A stretch of DNA of 64,000 bases from a virus, in IMG/VR virus record IMGVR_UViG_3300009168_000007, positions 1-64,000 of that record; one strand, 5' to 3'. Both the position numbers and the translations under genes were made by a program. The stretch's first letter is position 1; every line of letters starts with the position of its first letter. The notes beneath the pieces are model-generated. The model made no database searches. It was given only the letters and a program-made list of their open reading frames with translations, and had not been told where the DNA came from. Of this stretch, positions 30,134-38,499 are shown piece after piece.

Positions 30134-31103
30134 AAGTAGTATGTTAGATATGAAGCATAAGATCGGCAATTTTGGATTTGTCGAAGTCGATGGGATGTTT
30201 GGCGACGAAAATACAATTGTGAAAGTCGCCCGACAATCGATCGGCACAAATATGCCGAAACATGATAAGATCACCTTGATCAAAGAGATCGTGGAATACC
30301 GGCATGGGACCCCGCTTGAAGCGTTAAAGATTCGACTCCACGTGAAAGTTCCTCGTCACGTGTGGGAACAATGGAAACGGTACCGTACCGCTTCATTTGT
30401 GGAATTTTCGACTCGCTACTCCGAAGCCATGTTGGATGCGGAAGTACCGAGTACTACCGATCTTCGATTTGAATCCGAAAAGTTGGTCGATTATCCGACA
30501 AATCGGCAAAAGATCATCGAATTGATTCAAGAATTTACCGATCGATCGTCAACATTATATTCGGAATTACGAAAGTATGGGTTGTTAAAAGAAATGGCTA
30601 GGGGAGTACTAACCATGCTCACGTACACGGAGGCTTATTGGACGATCGATCTCAATAATCTCTTATACCATTTTTGTCTTCAACGATTAAACCCGCATGC
30701 ACAAAAAGAGTTTCGTGATTATGCCTATGTCATTTCTAAAATCATAGCAGAATGGGTTCCGAACGTGTGGAATGCCTTTGAAAATTACTGGTTAAATTCC
30801 TTAACTTTTTCGAGGGACGAGATCATGGCCATGAATGGACGTGATATGTACACTAATATTACTTACTTTGCCATGACAAAAAAAGAACACACGACCATGG
30901 CAAATAAGTTAAAAAGGTTAGGATTAAATCCTGTAGCCTTTATGGCCAATATCGTTGTGAAGAACGATAATTGGTTCATTGAGAATGTTGATTTATCGAA
31001 TTTATCGACCACGCATGTGGACAATATAGTAATGAAAGACGATAAATATTTTACAAACAGAACTTATCCCGCTTATCCCGATAGATCTGATGGAGAAAAG
31101 TAA
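30120..31103 (+). CDS. thyX: ThyX-like flavin-dependent thymidylate synthase
   Basis: The 327-residue product contains EYRHGTPLEALKIRLHVKVP and a ThyX motif in the form RYRTASFVEFSTRY (residues 87-100; consensus RHRxxSxNExSxRY). H88 is replaced by Tyr and the Asn by Val, while both Arg, both Ser, Glu and the final RY are kept. The later LTYTEAYWTIDLNNLLYHF and AQKEFRDYAYVI fit the FAD/dUMP-binding helices. It is longer than usual at the C-terminus. It would convert dUMP to dTMP using FAD and NADPH. Fold confident; activity uncertain because of the two changes. Confidence 0.8.
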   Translation: MENIKSSMLDMKHKIGNFGFVEVDGMFGDENTIVKVARQSIGTNMPKHDKITLIKEIVEYRHGTPLEALKIRLHVKVPRHVWEQWKRYRTASFVEFSTRYSEAMLDAEVPSTTDLRFESEKLVDYPTNRQKIIELIQEFTDRSSTLYSELRKYGLLKEMARGVLTMLTYTEAYWTIDLNNLLYHFCLQRLNPHAQKEFRDYAYVISKIIAEWVPNVWNAFENYWLNSLTFSRDEIMAMNGRDMYTNITYFAMTKKEHTTMANKLKRLGLNPVAFMANIVVKNDNWFIENVDLSNLSTTHVDNIVMKDDKYFTNRTYPAYPDRSDGEK

Positions 31104-32038
31104 TGTCATTTGAGAACGATTTAACCTGGTCATATTCGCGGTATAACAAATTTAGCATGTGCAAGCGCCAATATTTCTATCATTACTATCTGTCATGGGG
31201 TGGATGGAATATTGGCGCACCGAAGGATGTCCAACTGGCCTATCGTTTGAAAAACCTTATGGGGTTAGCCGGTTGGGTTGGCGACACGATCCATAAGGAG
31301 ATCGAGACTTTATTAAAGATGCTATCCTCCGGCACGACAATGAGCAAAAAAATTCGTGCCGACATTCTTCGAAATTTGCCGAAACAAATGACGAAGGAAT
31401 GGTTAGCCTCCAAAAAACAAACAATGGAGGGGAATCCAAAATCCCTGTGGTTAATAGACCACTATTATAGTCTACAGGTAGATAATAAACTACAGGGACT
31501 TATCACTCAGGCCGTAGAGTGTATGTCCAATTTCCTCGACTCAGGTTTATTCTCTAGTATATTAAAATTAAATATACCGGAGAATTGGTTATCGATCGAG
31601 GAACTAAAATTTACCTTTGTTGCTGGGACAAAAGTGTGGGTAAAGATCGATTTTATCTATAAGGATGATAAGGATTATCTTGTTATGCTCGATTGGAAGA
31701 CGGGTAAGCGCAAAACGGCGGATGCGGCCCAGATGGGGATTTACGGTTGCTATTTACGTGAAACATATAATACATTTCCGGCATACAAAATTAAAGCCGT
31801 TGATGTTTACGTGAATAACAATCCACCGGTCCTTGAACCTTGGATAATTAAGGACAAGGATATTAAGTATGCTGAACAAATGATCACAAAAAGTATTGGC
31901 GAGATGATGGATCTTCTCAAAAAGAAGTCCACTAATACACCAAAAACAATTCAATACTTTCCAAGAGTCAATACGACTTGCCAGGGTATTTGTAACTGGT
32001 GTGGTTTTAGGCAATTATGCCATGGAGTCGACAAATGA
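31103..32038 (+). CDS. RecB/Cas4-like PD-(D/E)xK nuclease with Fe-S cysteines
   Basis: The 311-residue product opens with TWSYSRYNKFSMCKRQYFYHY, the typical start with first Cys. GDTIHKEIETLL gives the motif I helix, WVKIDFIYKDD and VMLDWKTGKRK give the D...D-x-K active site, and AAQMGIYGCYL the QxxxY helix. Near the end, TCQGICNWCGFRQLC holds the other Cys of a probable Fe-S cluster. Such nucleases act as single-strand exonucleases in replication or recombination. The gene touches thyX (ATG over the stop). Confidence 0.85.
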   Translation: MSFENDLTWSYSRYNKFSMCKRQYFYHYYLSWGGWNIGAPKDVQLAYRLKNLMGLAGWVGDTIHKEIETLLKMLSSGTTMSKKIRADILRNLPKQMTKEWLASKKQTMEGNPKSLWLIDHYYSLQVDNKLQGLITQAVECMSNFLDSGLFSSILKLNIPENWLSIEELKFTFVAGTKVWVKIDFIYKDDKDYLVMLDWKTGKRKTADAAQMGIYGCYLRETYNTFPAYKIKAVDVYVNNNPPVLEPWIIKDKDIKYAEQMITKSIGEMMDLLKKKSTNTPKTIQYFPRVNTTCQGICNWCGFRQLCHGVDK

Positions 32039-32799
32039 ATAAAAATTACTTGACGGCAGAGGAATATTTCGAAGGGTTACTCCCAGAGTCCAAGGTTCAA
32101 TATTCGCTTTGGATAAAAGGGCGTGCGGGCGGATCGGTCGTTAAACGATTCGAGGATGATATTAATCACGCAAGGCGGTATATAGAAGAACATAAGAGCG
32201 GATTAATCAAGGGCGATATGACCGCAGGTTTTATCGATTATTATGGTGGAGATGTGGTCGGTGAATCGATTAATGAGCACAATCAAGAATTAATGATTAA
32301 GGCTTACAACGCCCTAGCCTTAATCTCCTTGGAAAAAGACGATATAAAACCTGTGCTACAATATAGTGATCTTGATTATTCGCTCGACGGTTTGATCTCG
32401 ATTTATCGGGATAAGTTGAAGGGTATCCAAAGGTCAATGCGTCGTATACACGATATTGACGTGAACGACCAACGTCTTGTTCACGTATGGTGGAATATAA
32501 TGTTTCAAAGAACCATTAAACCTCCGGCACAAACGGAACTATACACAAAATTATTTACATCGATCTTCATTTACCCGTGCGCATACCCACATAGAATATT
32601 TAGGTTGCCATGGATACGTGCAGCTTTATCGTCAGGATTCGAATATTGTCAACTATTTGGTCCGTACATAAATGTAAAAATAGCCACCACAAAAACGGCA
32701 GACGACGTTAAAAAATTATTATGTTATGATCCGACCCATATCACGGTTCATATCATGGAGGACGGCGATGATCCCACCGAAAACAATGACACTATCTAG
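32035..32799 (+). CDS. Unknown protein (254 residues)
   Basis: The start at 32035 overlaps the nuclease stop. The product is mostly helical (DDINHARRYIEEHKSGL; LISIYRDKLKGIQRSMRRIH) with an aromatic middle (FIYPCAYPHRIFRLPWIRAA). No motif recognised. The 3' end overlaps the dCMP deaminase gene by 32 bp. Confidence 0.55.
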   Translation: MNKNYLTAEEYFEGLLPESKVQYSLWIKGRAGGSVVKRFEDDINHARRYIEEHKSGLIKGDMTAGFIDYYGGDVVGESINEHNQELMIKAYNALALISLEKDDIKPVLQYSDLDYSLDGLISIYRDKLKGIQRSMRRIHDIDVNDQRLVHVWWNIMFQRTIKPPAQTELYTKLFTSIFIYPCAYPHRIFRLPWIRAALSSGFEYCQLFGPYINVKIATTKTADDVKKLLCYDPTHITVHIMEDGDDPTENNDTI

Positions 32800-33280
32800 T
32801 GCGTTTAGCATGCAGGAGACTTGCCTCGCGGTTGCGGGAGTAATTGCGATCTCAAGATCGAAGGACCCACGTACTAAAGTGGGTGCGGTGGTGTATGACC
32901 CGGAAACGGGAGGAATGTTCTTTGGGTATAATGGGTTCCCAAAAAATATTCCTGATGAAACGGCCATTTGGGAAACACCTAATAAGTACGACTATGTCGT
33001 ACATGCCGAGGTAAATGCTATCCGTAAGGCCACTTCAGCTCTAGGCCATCATGTGTCACGGTGCGAATTATATAGCACCAATCATCCCTGTCATTGTTGC
33101 ATGAAGGATGCAATCATACCGGCGGGGATCAAGAAGATCCGTTATATTAATTCTCACCCTGAGGACGAGTTAACGGACGAGTGGATTAAGATGCTTGAAA
33201 TTGATGTTAGACAATTGACCATCCACATGACGTTGGAGTTAACGATTAATGGAAAAAAAGTAACATATACGACAAAATAA
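32768..33280 (+). CDS. dCMP deaminase
   Basis: I start at ATG 32768 behind GGAGG. The 170-residue product has the zinc-deaminase set: DPRTKVGAVVYDPETG, VVHAEVNAIRKAT (HAE with proton-shuttle Glu) and NHPCHCCMKDAIIPAG (PCxxC). It converts dCMP to dUMP, the substrate of ThyX. Length and motifs fit phage dCMP deaminases. The C-terminal strand region (HMTLELTINGKKVTY) is extra. The next gene starts over the stop (TAATG). Confidence 0.88.
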   Translation: MIPPKTMTLSSAFSMQETCLAVAGVIAISRSKDPRTKVGAVVYDPETGGMFFGYNGFPKNIPDETAIWETPNKYDYVVHAEVNAIRKATSALGHHVSRCELYSTNHPCHCCMKDAIIPAGIKKIRYINSHPEDELTDEWIKMLEIDVRQLTIHMTLELTINGKKVTYTTK

Positions 33281-34824
33281 TGACCACAAAAATAGATGTT
33301 GCAAAAAGACTTGCGGATAGGAAGGTTGAAGATTACAAGAAAGCCAACGTGGTTTTGCCTCCTTGTAACTTTTCGTTTAGGACAAAACCGTATAAACATC
33401 AGAAAAAAGGTTTCTTGTTAACTCGCGACCAACCAATTTTTGCTTTAACGATGGACATGGGTACAGGTAAAACAAAAGTAATTATCGACAATATTTGTTA
33501 CTTGTTCATTAAAGGCAAAATCAATGGGGCCATAATCGTGGCACCCGCAAGCATGTATTTCCAATGGTCGCTTGAACAATGGCCGGAACATGCCCTTGAG
33601 AGTGTGATGTCGCGAACCAATATTATTTTGTGGGACGCGGCAAAAGCACCTAGCATGTTAAAGTATGACTTCCGTGGTCATCAGGACCGGCTTGATCTTC
33701 TCGTCATGAATGTCGAGTCATTCTCGGCTCACAAGAGACATCGAGCATCGGGAACCATGATGGCTATGCGGTTTCTAAAATATCGTAAGGCCATGTTCGT
33801 GGTCGATGAATCGACCATCATCAAAAGTACGACCGCGAGCCGTACTAAAGTTATCTGTAATCTAGGACATCTGGCCCCGTATAGACGTATTCTTACGGGC
33901 ACGCCTGTCACAAATTCGCCACTTGATTTGTATGGACAGTTCTCATTCCTAGACCAATCGATATTGGGTAGAAGTTTCGTAGCGTTTAGGGCTAAATATG
34001 CGGTATTGGAAGATCGATATGGTGCTGGTGGACGATCGTTCAAAACAGTCGTTGGTTATCAATGCCTCGACGATCTAAAGAAAACTATTGATCCTTATAC
34101 ATATCGTGTTACGAAAGAGGAATGTATCGATCTTCCTGAAAAAGTTTACCTTAAGTATGAGGTAAAATTAGGGAAAGAACAGCAAAAAATTTATGAGCAG
34201 ATGCGTGATCAAATGATCGTGGATTTGGGTAATGAGGAGTTCATCACGGCACAACTTGTTATCACAAAGATAATTAAGTTGCGCCAAATCCTCTGTGGTC
34301 ATGTGTTGACGGACGATGGGAGTGTTCACGCGGTTTTAGATTCAAATCGAGATGACGTCTTGCTCCATGTGCTGGAAGAAATGAATGGCAAGACAGTTAT
34401 ATGGTCGACGTTTATAGAATCAGTTGAACATATTGTTCAAAGATTATCAAAACAATATGGCCAAAAATCGATCATAAAATTTGCAGGTCGAGAAACACTT
34501 TCCCCAACAGATCGACACCGTATGGTCGATGAATTCAATAATAATTCGAAGGTACAATTTTTTGTAAGTACCCAGATGAAGGGGAAGTTTGGGTTGAACC
34601 TAGTCGGTGGAAATAATATGATTTACTACAATAATGATTATTCTCTCGACGTGAGGTTACAATCGCAGGACCGAATAAACCGTATCGGGCAAATAGCGAA
34701 AAAGATCACGTATGTGGATCTTTATGTTCCTGGTACGGTGGAGGAGAAGATATTTAAGATATTGAGAGAACGAAAAGACATCCTCGATTTTATTAACGGG
34801 GATAATTGGAAGGAATGGATATGA
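33280..34824 (+). CDS. SNF2-like superfamily 2 helicase / ATPase
   Basis: The 514-residue product has motif Q/I TKPYKHQKKGFLLTR and LTMDMGTGKTKVIID, a Walker B variant VVDESTIIK (DEST instead of DEAH), motif III RILTGTPVTNSPLD, motif V FFVSTQMKGKFGLNL and motif VI VRLQSQDRINRIGQ. It is a compact SNF2-type translocase as in many phage replication clusters, probably acting in replication restart or DNA remodelling. Confidence 0.88.
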   Translation: MTTKIDVAKRLADRKVEDYKKANVVLPPCNFSFRTKPYKHQKKGFLLTRDQPIFALTMDMGTGKTKVIIDNICYLFIKGKINGAIIVAPASMYFQWSLEQWPEHALESVMSRTNIILWDAAKAPSMLKYDFRGHQDRLDLLVMNVESFSAHKRHRASGTMMAMRFLKYRKAMFVVDESTIIKSTTASRTKVICNLGHLAPYRRILTGTPVTNSPLDLYGQFSFLDQSILGRSFVAFRAKYAVLEDRYGAGGRSFKTVVGYQCLDDLKKTIDPYTYRVTKEECIDLPEKVYLKYEVKLGKEQQKIYEQMRDQMIVDLGNEEFITAQLVITKIIKLRQILCGHVLTDDGSVHAVLDSNRDDVLLHVLEEMNGKTVIWSTFIESVEHIVQRLSKQYGQKSIIKFAGRETLSPTDRHRMVDEFNNNSKVQFFVSTQMKGKFGLNLVGGNNMIYYNNDYSLDVRLQSQDRINRIGQIAKKITYVDLYVPGTVEEKIFKILRERKDILDFINGDNWKEWI

Positions 34825-35132
34825 GTAAAGTATTCGTGGTTCAAGATTCTCCCGGTAAAAGTTTACTGGGAGCAAAAAATTTTGGTGAACTGAGAGTAAT
34901 TATCAACAACTCAAAGGAACAAACTTCCGAGATCGATAATACTCAATATGTTGATATTATGAAGGAAAAACTTCGTGGGTTTTCTGACCGTGATTATATT
35001 CTCCCAATCGGAGATCCGTCATTAATTGGACTTGCCTGCGCAATTGCAGCAGGTTTGAACGGTGGAAGATTCAAATGTCTCAAATGGGACAGAAGAGAAA
35101 AGGAATATTATGCAGTTTCCTTTAAGGTATAA
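34821..35132 (+). CDS. Unknown small protein of the replication operon
   Basis: The start at 34821 overlaps the helicase stop behind GGAAGGAAT. The 103-residue product has the pattern KVFVVQDSPGKSLLGAKNFG and YILPIGDPSLIGLACAIAAG, then a basic-aromatic end. A protein of this pattern accompanies helicase genes in several phages, to my memory. Function unknown. Confidence 0.6.
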   Translation: MSKVFVVQDSPGKSLLGAKNFGELRVIINNSKEQTSEIDNTQYVDIMKEKLRGFSDRDYILPIGDPSLIGLACAIAAGLNGGRFKCLKWDRREKEYYAVSFKV

Positions 35133-35136
35133 CATC

Positions 35137-35412
35137 ATGGCACAAAATATGAAATGTGGAAATTGTGCATGGTCCTTGCATCTTATCGTAAGGACCGAGC
35201 AAGTCGAACTTACGCGGGCGAACACAATCGGAGCCACACCGAAGACGAATGTGGTAAGACAGGAGATCGATAAGGGATGGTATTGTCGGAGTAATTTTAA
35301 ATGGTCGACGGACACTGGCGATTGTGAAATTGCTCCTGATGCACCCGCATGCCCTATCTTTATAGTAAGATTGGATGAAGACGCGCCACTCGATCCACAA
35401 TATAAATTCTAG
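35137..35412 (+). CDS. Small Cys-containing protein
   Basis: I start at ATG 35137 (MAQNMKCGNCAWS); an in-frame ATG further up is less likely. The 91-residue product has Cys pairs at the start (CGNC) and single Cys later (WYCRSN, GDCEIA, PACPIF), a pattern fitting a zinc site. Function unknown. Confidence 0.55.
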   Translation: MAQNMKCGNCAWSLHLIVRTEQVELTRANTIGATPKTNVVRQEIDKGWYCRSNFKWSTDTGDCEIAPDAPACPIFIVRLDEDAPLDPQYKF

Positions 35413-35420
35413 GAGGAATT

Positions 35421-36032
35421 ATGGTTGCAACAAATAAGTTACAGCAGGCGGCACGGAAGATGTCGCCTGATGAGAAAAAGATGGCCACAATCAGTCTCCT
35501 TGTAGCGAAGTATGTGGCCATTTCCGAGGAGATCGATTCGAGGGAGGCCGATCTCAAAATCAGGAAAATCGATCTTCGTAACATTGTTGAGGTTGAACTT
35601 CCTGAGGCCATGGATGAACTGGGGGTCACGCAATTTCAAACAGCTGACGGCTTAGAGATTGAAGTGAATAATGAGACCGCCGGCAACATCTCTGAAGCCA
35701 ATAAGGAAGCCGCCCATAAGTGGCTCAGGGATAAAGGTTATGGCGATATTATCAAAACCCAACTAATTATTTGGTTGGGTAAGGGAGAAGATAAGTTAAA
35801 GTCAATCGTAACCACGTTTCTTGATAAGAAGAAAATTGGTTACGAAGATAAGGAAGGAGTTCATGCACAAACGTTGAGAGCATTCATTAAAGAATGCCGC
35901 AAAAATGGCGTAAAGTTACCCGAAGATCTCTTCGGGTTATATGATTACCGTGTTGCAAAGATAAAGAAACTAAAGAAAGATATGAGTAAAACCAATGAAA
36001 AAACAACCCACGCCCGCGCCAGCAAAAAATAA
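35421..36032 (+). CDS. Helical replication-operon protein
   Basis: The start follows AGGAGGAATT. The 203-residue product has a coiled-coil N-terminus (YVAISEEIDSREADLKIRKI), a small domain (TQFQTADGLEIEVNNE) and a basic tail. A protein of this kind often precedes a phage single-strand binding protein. The overlap of 38 bp with the next gene supports a functional link. Function unknown. Confidence 0.6.
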   Translation: MVATNKLQQAARKMSPDEKKMATISLLVAKYVAISEEIDSREADLKIRKIDLRNIVEVELPEAMDELGVTQFQTADGLEIEVNNETAGNISEANKEAAHKWLRDKGYGDIIKTQLIIWLGKGEDKLKSIVTTFLDKKKIGYEDKEGVHAQTLRAFIKECRKNGVKLPEDLFGLYDYRVAKIKKLKKDMSKTNEKTTHARASKK

Positions 36033-36906
36033 ACCGGTACAAAAAGCATCCGTGAAAACGGCTCCACCGAAGGGCACAAAGAATGCTCTGGTGGTGAAAG
36101 AAAAAACCGCACCACCAGTAATTGCATCGTTAGCGAATAAGATGTATGCGAATCGTAGTCGAGGACTACAAAATATTACCCTTGATGATGTAGCCATACC
36201 TTTCGTATCGATTATTCAATCGGGATCCCCACAGAAAAATCCGCGGCATGAGAAATATATAGAGGGTGCCGAAGAAGGAGATATATTCAACACGGTTACG
36301 AATGAATTATACGCATCCGTGGATATTGTCCCTACGGCCTACAAGAAAGTATTTGTGGAGTGGAAGGATCGAAAAACCGGCGGTGGATTTGTCCGTATTC
36401 ATGATAAAAATTCGGCAATCGTTCAGAATGCAAAACGTAATGAGGACGGTAAGATTGTTCTTAGTAACGGTAACCTACTCGTAGAAACAGCCCAGTTCTT
36501 CGTATTACTTGTGGATGTAGATAACCAGGACGATATCGTGGGGGTTCAACGGGCCGTACTTGCATTCACAAGCACCCAACTCAAGAAATCACGGAAATGG
36601 GTCACTCAGATGCGTGAGTTAATGTTAGACGGTGATGAGGGATTATTTAATCCACCCATGTTCGCCTATATCTATACAATATCAACACAGAGTGAGTCAA
36701 ACGACAAGGGTTCGTGGTTCGGGTGGAACATTGAGATAAATAAAATGGTTGAATCCGAAAGATTATTCGATTTAGCCCAACAATATTCGATATCGATCGA
36801 CGCCGGTGAAGGTCCTGAGGTTGATTATAGTAAATCAGGAATGGACACAGATGTGGTTCCTCCGGTCGAAGACGGCAATGACGACGATGAGCATGACGCC
36901 TATTAA
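35995..36906 (+). CDS. Putative single-stranded DNA binding protein
   Basis: The 303-residue product has a basic Pro/Lys-rich N-terminus, a core starting LDDVAIPFVSIIQSGSPQ, an EGDIFNTVTNELY segment, strand-rich middle and a strongly acidic C-terminal tail (EDGNDDDEHDAY). The IPFxxxxQ start and acidic tail are typical of a class of phage proteins annotated as SSB-like. It lies before primase and helicase genes. Call based on pattern and context. Confidence 0.6.
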   Translation: MKKQPTPAPAKNKPVQKASVKTAPPKGTKNALVVKEKTAPPVIASLANKMYANRSRGLQNITLDDVAIPFVSIIQSGSPQKNPRHEKYIEGAEEGDIFNTVTNELYASVDIVPTAYKKVFVEWKDRKTGGGFVRIHDKNSAIVQNAKRNEDGKIVLSNGNLLVETAQFFVLLVDVDNQDDIVGVQRAVLAFTSTQLKKSRKWVTQMRELMLDGDEGLFNPPMFAYIYTISTQSESNDKGSWFGWNIEINKMVESERLFDLAQQYSISIDAGEGPEVDYSKSGMDTDVVPPVEDGNDDDEHDAY

Positions 36907-36948
36907 ATATTAATTGCGTAGTTAAATGTAGTCAGCATGTGTTATATA

Positions 36949-36973
36949 GGAGAGGGGCCAAAAACCCCTCTCC
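36949..36973 (+). terminator. 9-bp hairpin between SSB-like and primase genes
   Basis: GGAGAGGGG (36949-36957) pairs with CCCCTCTCC (36965-36973) over a seven-base A-rich loop. No T run follows, and the primase start is 18 bases on, so it may be an attenuator or RNA-processing or stabilising site. Confidence 0.6.
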
Positions 36974-36990
36974 ACTTTGGTGAGGTGGTC

Positions 36991-38499
36991 ATGAATGTAG
37001 TCGATAAATTTGCCGCTTTATTTCAGGGGCTCAAACGTGCTTATGGTACGTATGAGATCGAAGAAGAAAAAGACGGTAAGAAAGTAGGGAGTGCAAGAAC
37101 AATAGTAGGAAAGTATGATAGCAATAATTGGAAAAGTCATCTTAATGGTCATATCGGGTTAGGGATCATTCCGATCATGGACGATAATACCGTGTCATGG
37201 GGGGTAATCGACGTAGATCGTTACGATTTAAACCCGAAAGAATTTAGTTGTAGCATTCACACACTTCCTTTTGTAATGTGTCGATCAAAATCGGGAGGCC
37301 TGCACATATTCCTATTCACAAAAGAGACCGTGCCAGCATCATTGATGAAAAACAAGTTGACGGAAGCGGCGGGAACACTTGGATTTGGCGGGTGCGAAGT
37401 ATTCCCTAAACAAACAAAGATAATTGCGTCTAAGGGTGATTTAGCTAACTGGCTAAACATGCCTTATTTTAATGCGAAAGATACCGAACGTTATTGTATC
37501 GCGAATGGTACAATACTCTCGGTGGAAGAATTTATTGAATACGCTTACTCGAAGCGTATTACAAAAAAGGAGCTCGAGAAATTTTCGGTACCGGTCGGCG
37601 GGCAATCTGACATATTCCCCGACGGTCCACCTTGCATAAATTATTTAGCAAAATTATCGTTCCCAAAGGGATCGCGTAATAATGGTCTTTTTGGTATCGG
37701 AGTTTACTTACGTAAATCTGATACCGAAAATTGGGAAACCGTACTTAATGAATGTAATAAAAAATATATGAAACCTCCGCTCAATGTTTCGGAGGTTAAA
37801 ATGGTAGTTAAGTCGTTAAATAAAAAGGTGTATAACTACAAATGCACCGACCAACCTTGTGTTTCACATTGCGATCGTGCACTTTGTTTAACTCGAGCGT
37901 ATGGCATAACTGACGAATCTAATCACGTTATACCTGTGGTATCTTCGATCATTAAATTCCTTACCGATCCCCCAATTTATTTTCTTGACGTTAATGGACG
38001 AAGGATCGGACCGGTGATTATAGACGAATTGATCGTGCCATTTCGGTTCCAACGTTTGTGTGCACAGGAATTAAATACCATGATCCCAACGATGAAAAGA
38101 ACAGATTGGGACGGTATGTGGAATAGATTAATGGAGAATGTCGTAAACGTGGATGTACCTTTCGAGGATTCAAACAAGGGACAACTCATGCAACGGTTGA
38201 ACGAATTTTGCACGGGTCAAAAGATGACATCAAATATCGATCAAATACTTGTTGGTCGAGTTTATTATAATGAGGAATTACTTGAGTATTGGTTTCGTGG
38301 CAGAGATTTCCTAGACTATATTTCTACACAATCATTTAAGGGGTTGGACCCAAATGAGATTTACTCCATTTTAAAGAACTATGGTCTAACAAATAATACA
38401 ATACAGGTAAAAGAAACGACGTTAAATGTGTGGGTTTACAAACCCACGATTATTACAACACCCGTAGCGCCACACATGGAACCGGAGCACCCATACTAA
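36991..38499 (+). CDS. Archaeo-eukaryotic-type (AEP) primase with PriCT-like domain
   Basis: I start at ATG 36991 behind GAGGTGG. The 502-residue product has the AEP catalytic set: SWGVIDVDRYDL (D74, D76), CRSKSGGLHIFLF (sxH) and GGCEVFPKQTKI (third acidic/Lys site). A PriCT-like region follows (FPKGSRNNGLFGIGVYLRKS), then a Cys motif (CTDQPCVSHCDRALC). The last 180 residues are of unknown type. It would start DNA synthesis in this phage. Its stop overlaps the helicase start (TAATG). Confidence 0.82.
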   Translation: MNVVDKFAALFQGLKRAYGTYEIEEEKDGKKVGSARTIVGKYDSNNWKSHLNGHIGLGIIPIMDDNTVSWGVIDVDRYDLNPKEFSCSIHTLPFVMCRSKSGGLHIFLFTKETVPASLMKNKLTEAAGTLGFGGCEVFPKQTKIIASKGDLANWLNMPYFNAKDTERYCIANGTILSVEEFIEYAYSKRITKKELEKFSVPVGGQSDIFPDGPPCINYLAKLSFPKGSRNNGLFGIGVYLRKSDTENWETVLNECNKKYMKPPLNVSEVKMVVKSLNKKVYNYKCTDQPCVSHCDRALCLTRAYGITDESNHVIPVVSSIIKFLTDPPIYFLDVNGRRIGPVIIDELIVPFRFQRLCAQELNTMIPTMKRTDWDGMWNRLMENVVNVDVPFEDSNKGQLMQRLNEFCTGQKMTSNIDQILVGRVYYNEELLEYWFRGRDFLDYISTQSFKGLDPNEIYSILKNYGLTNNTIQVKETTLNVWVYKPTIITTPVAPHMEPEHPY

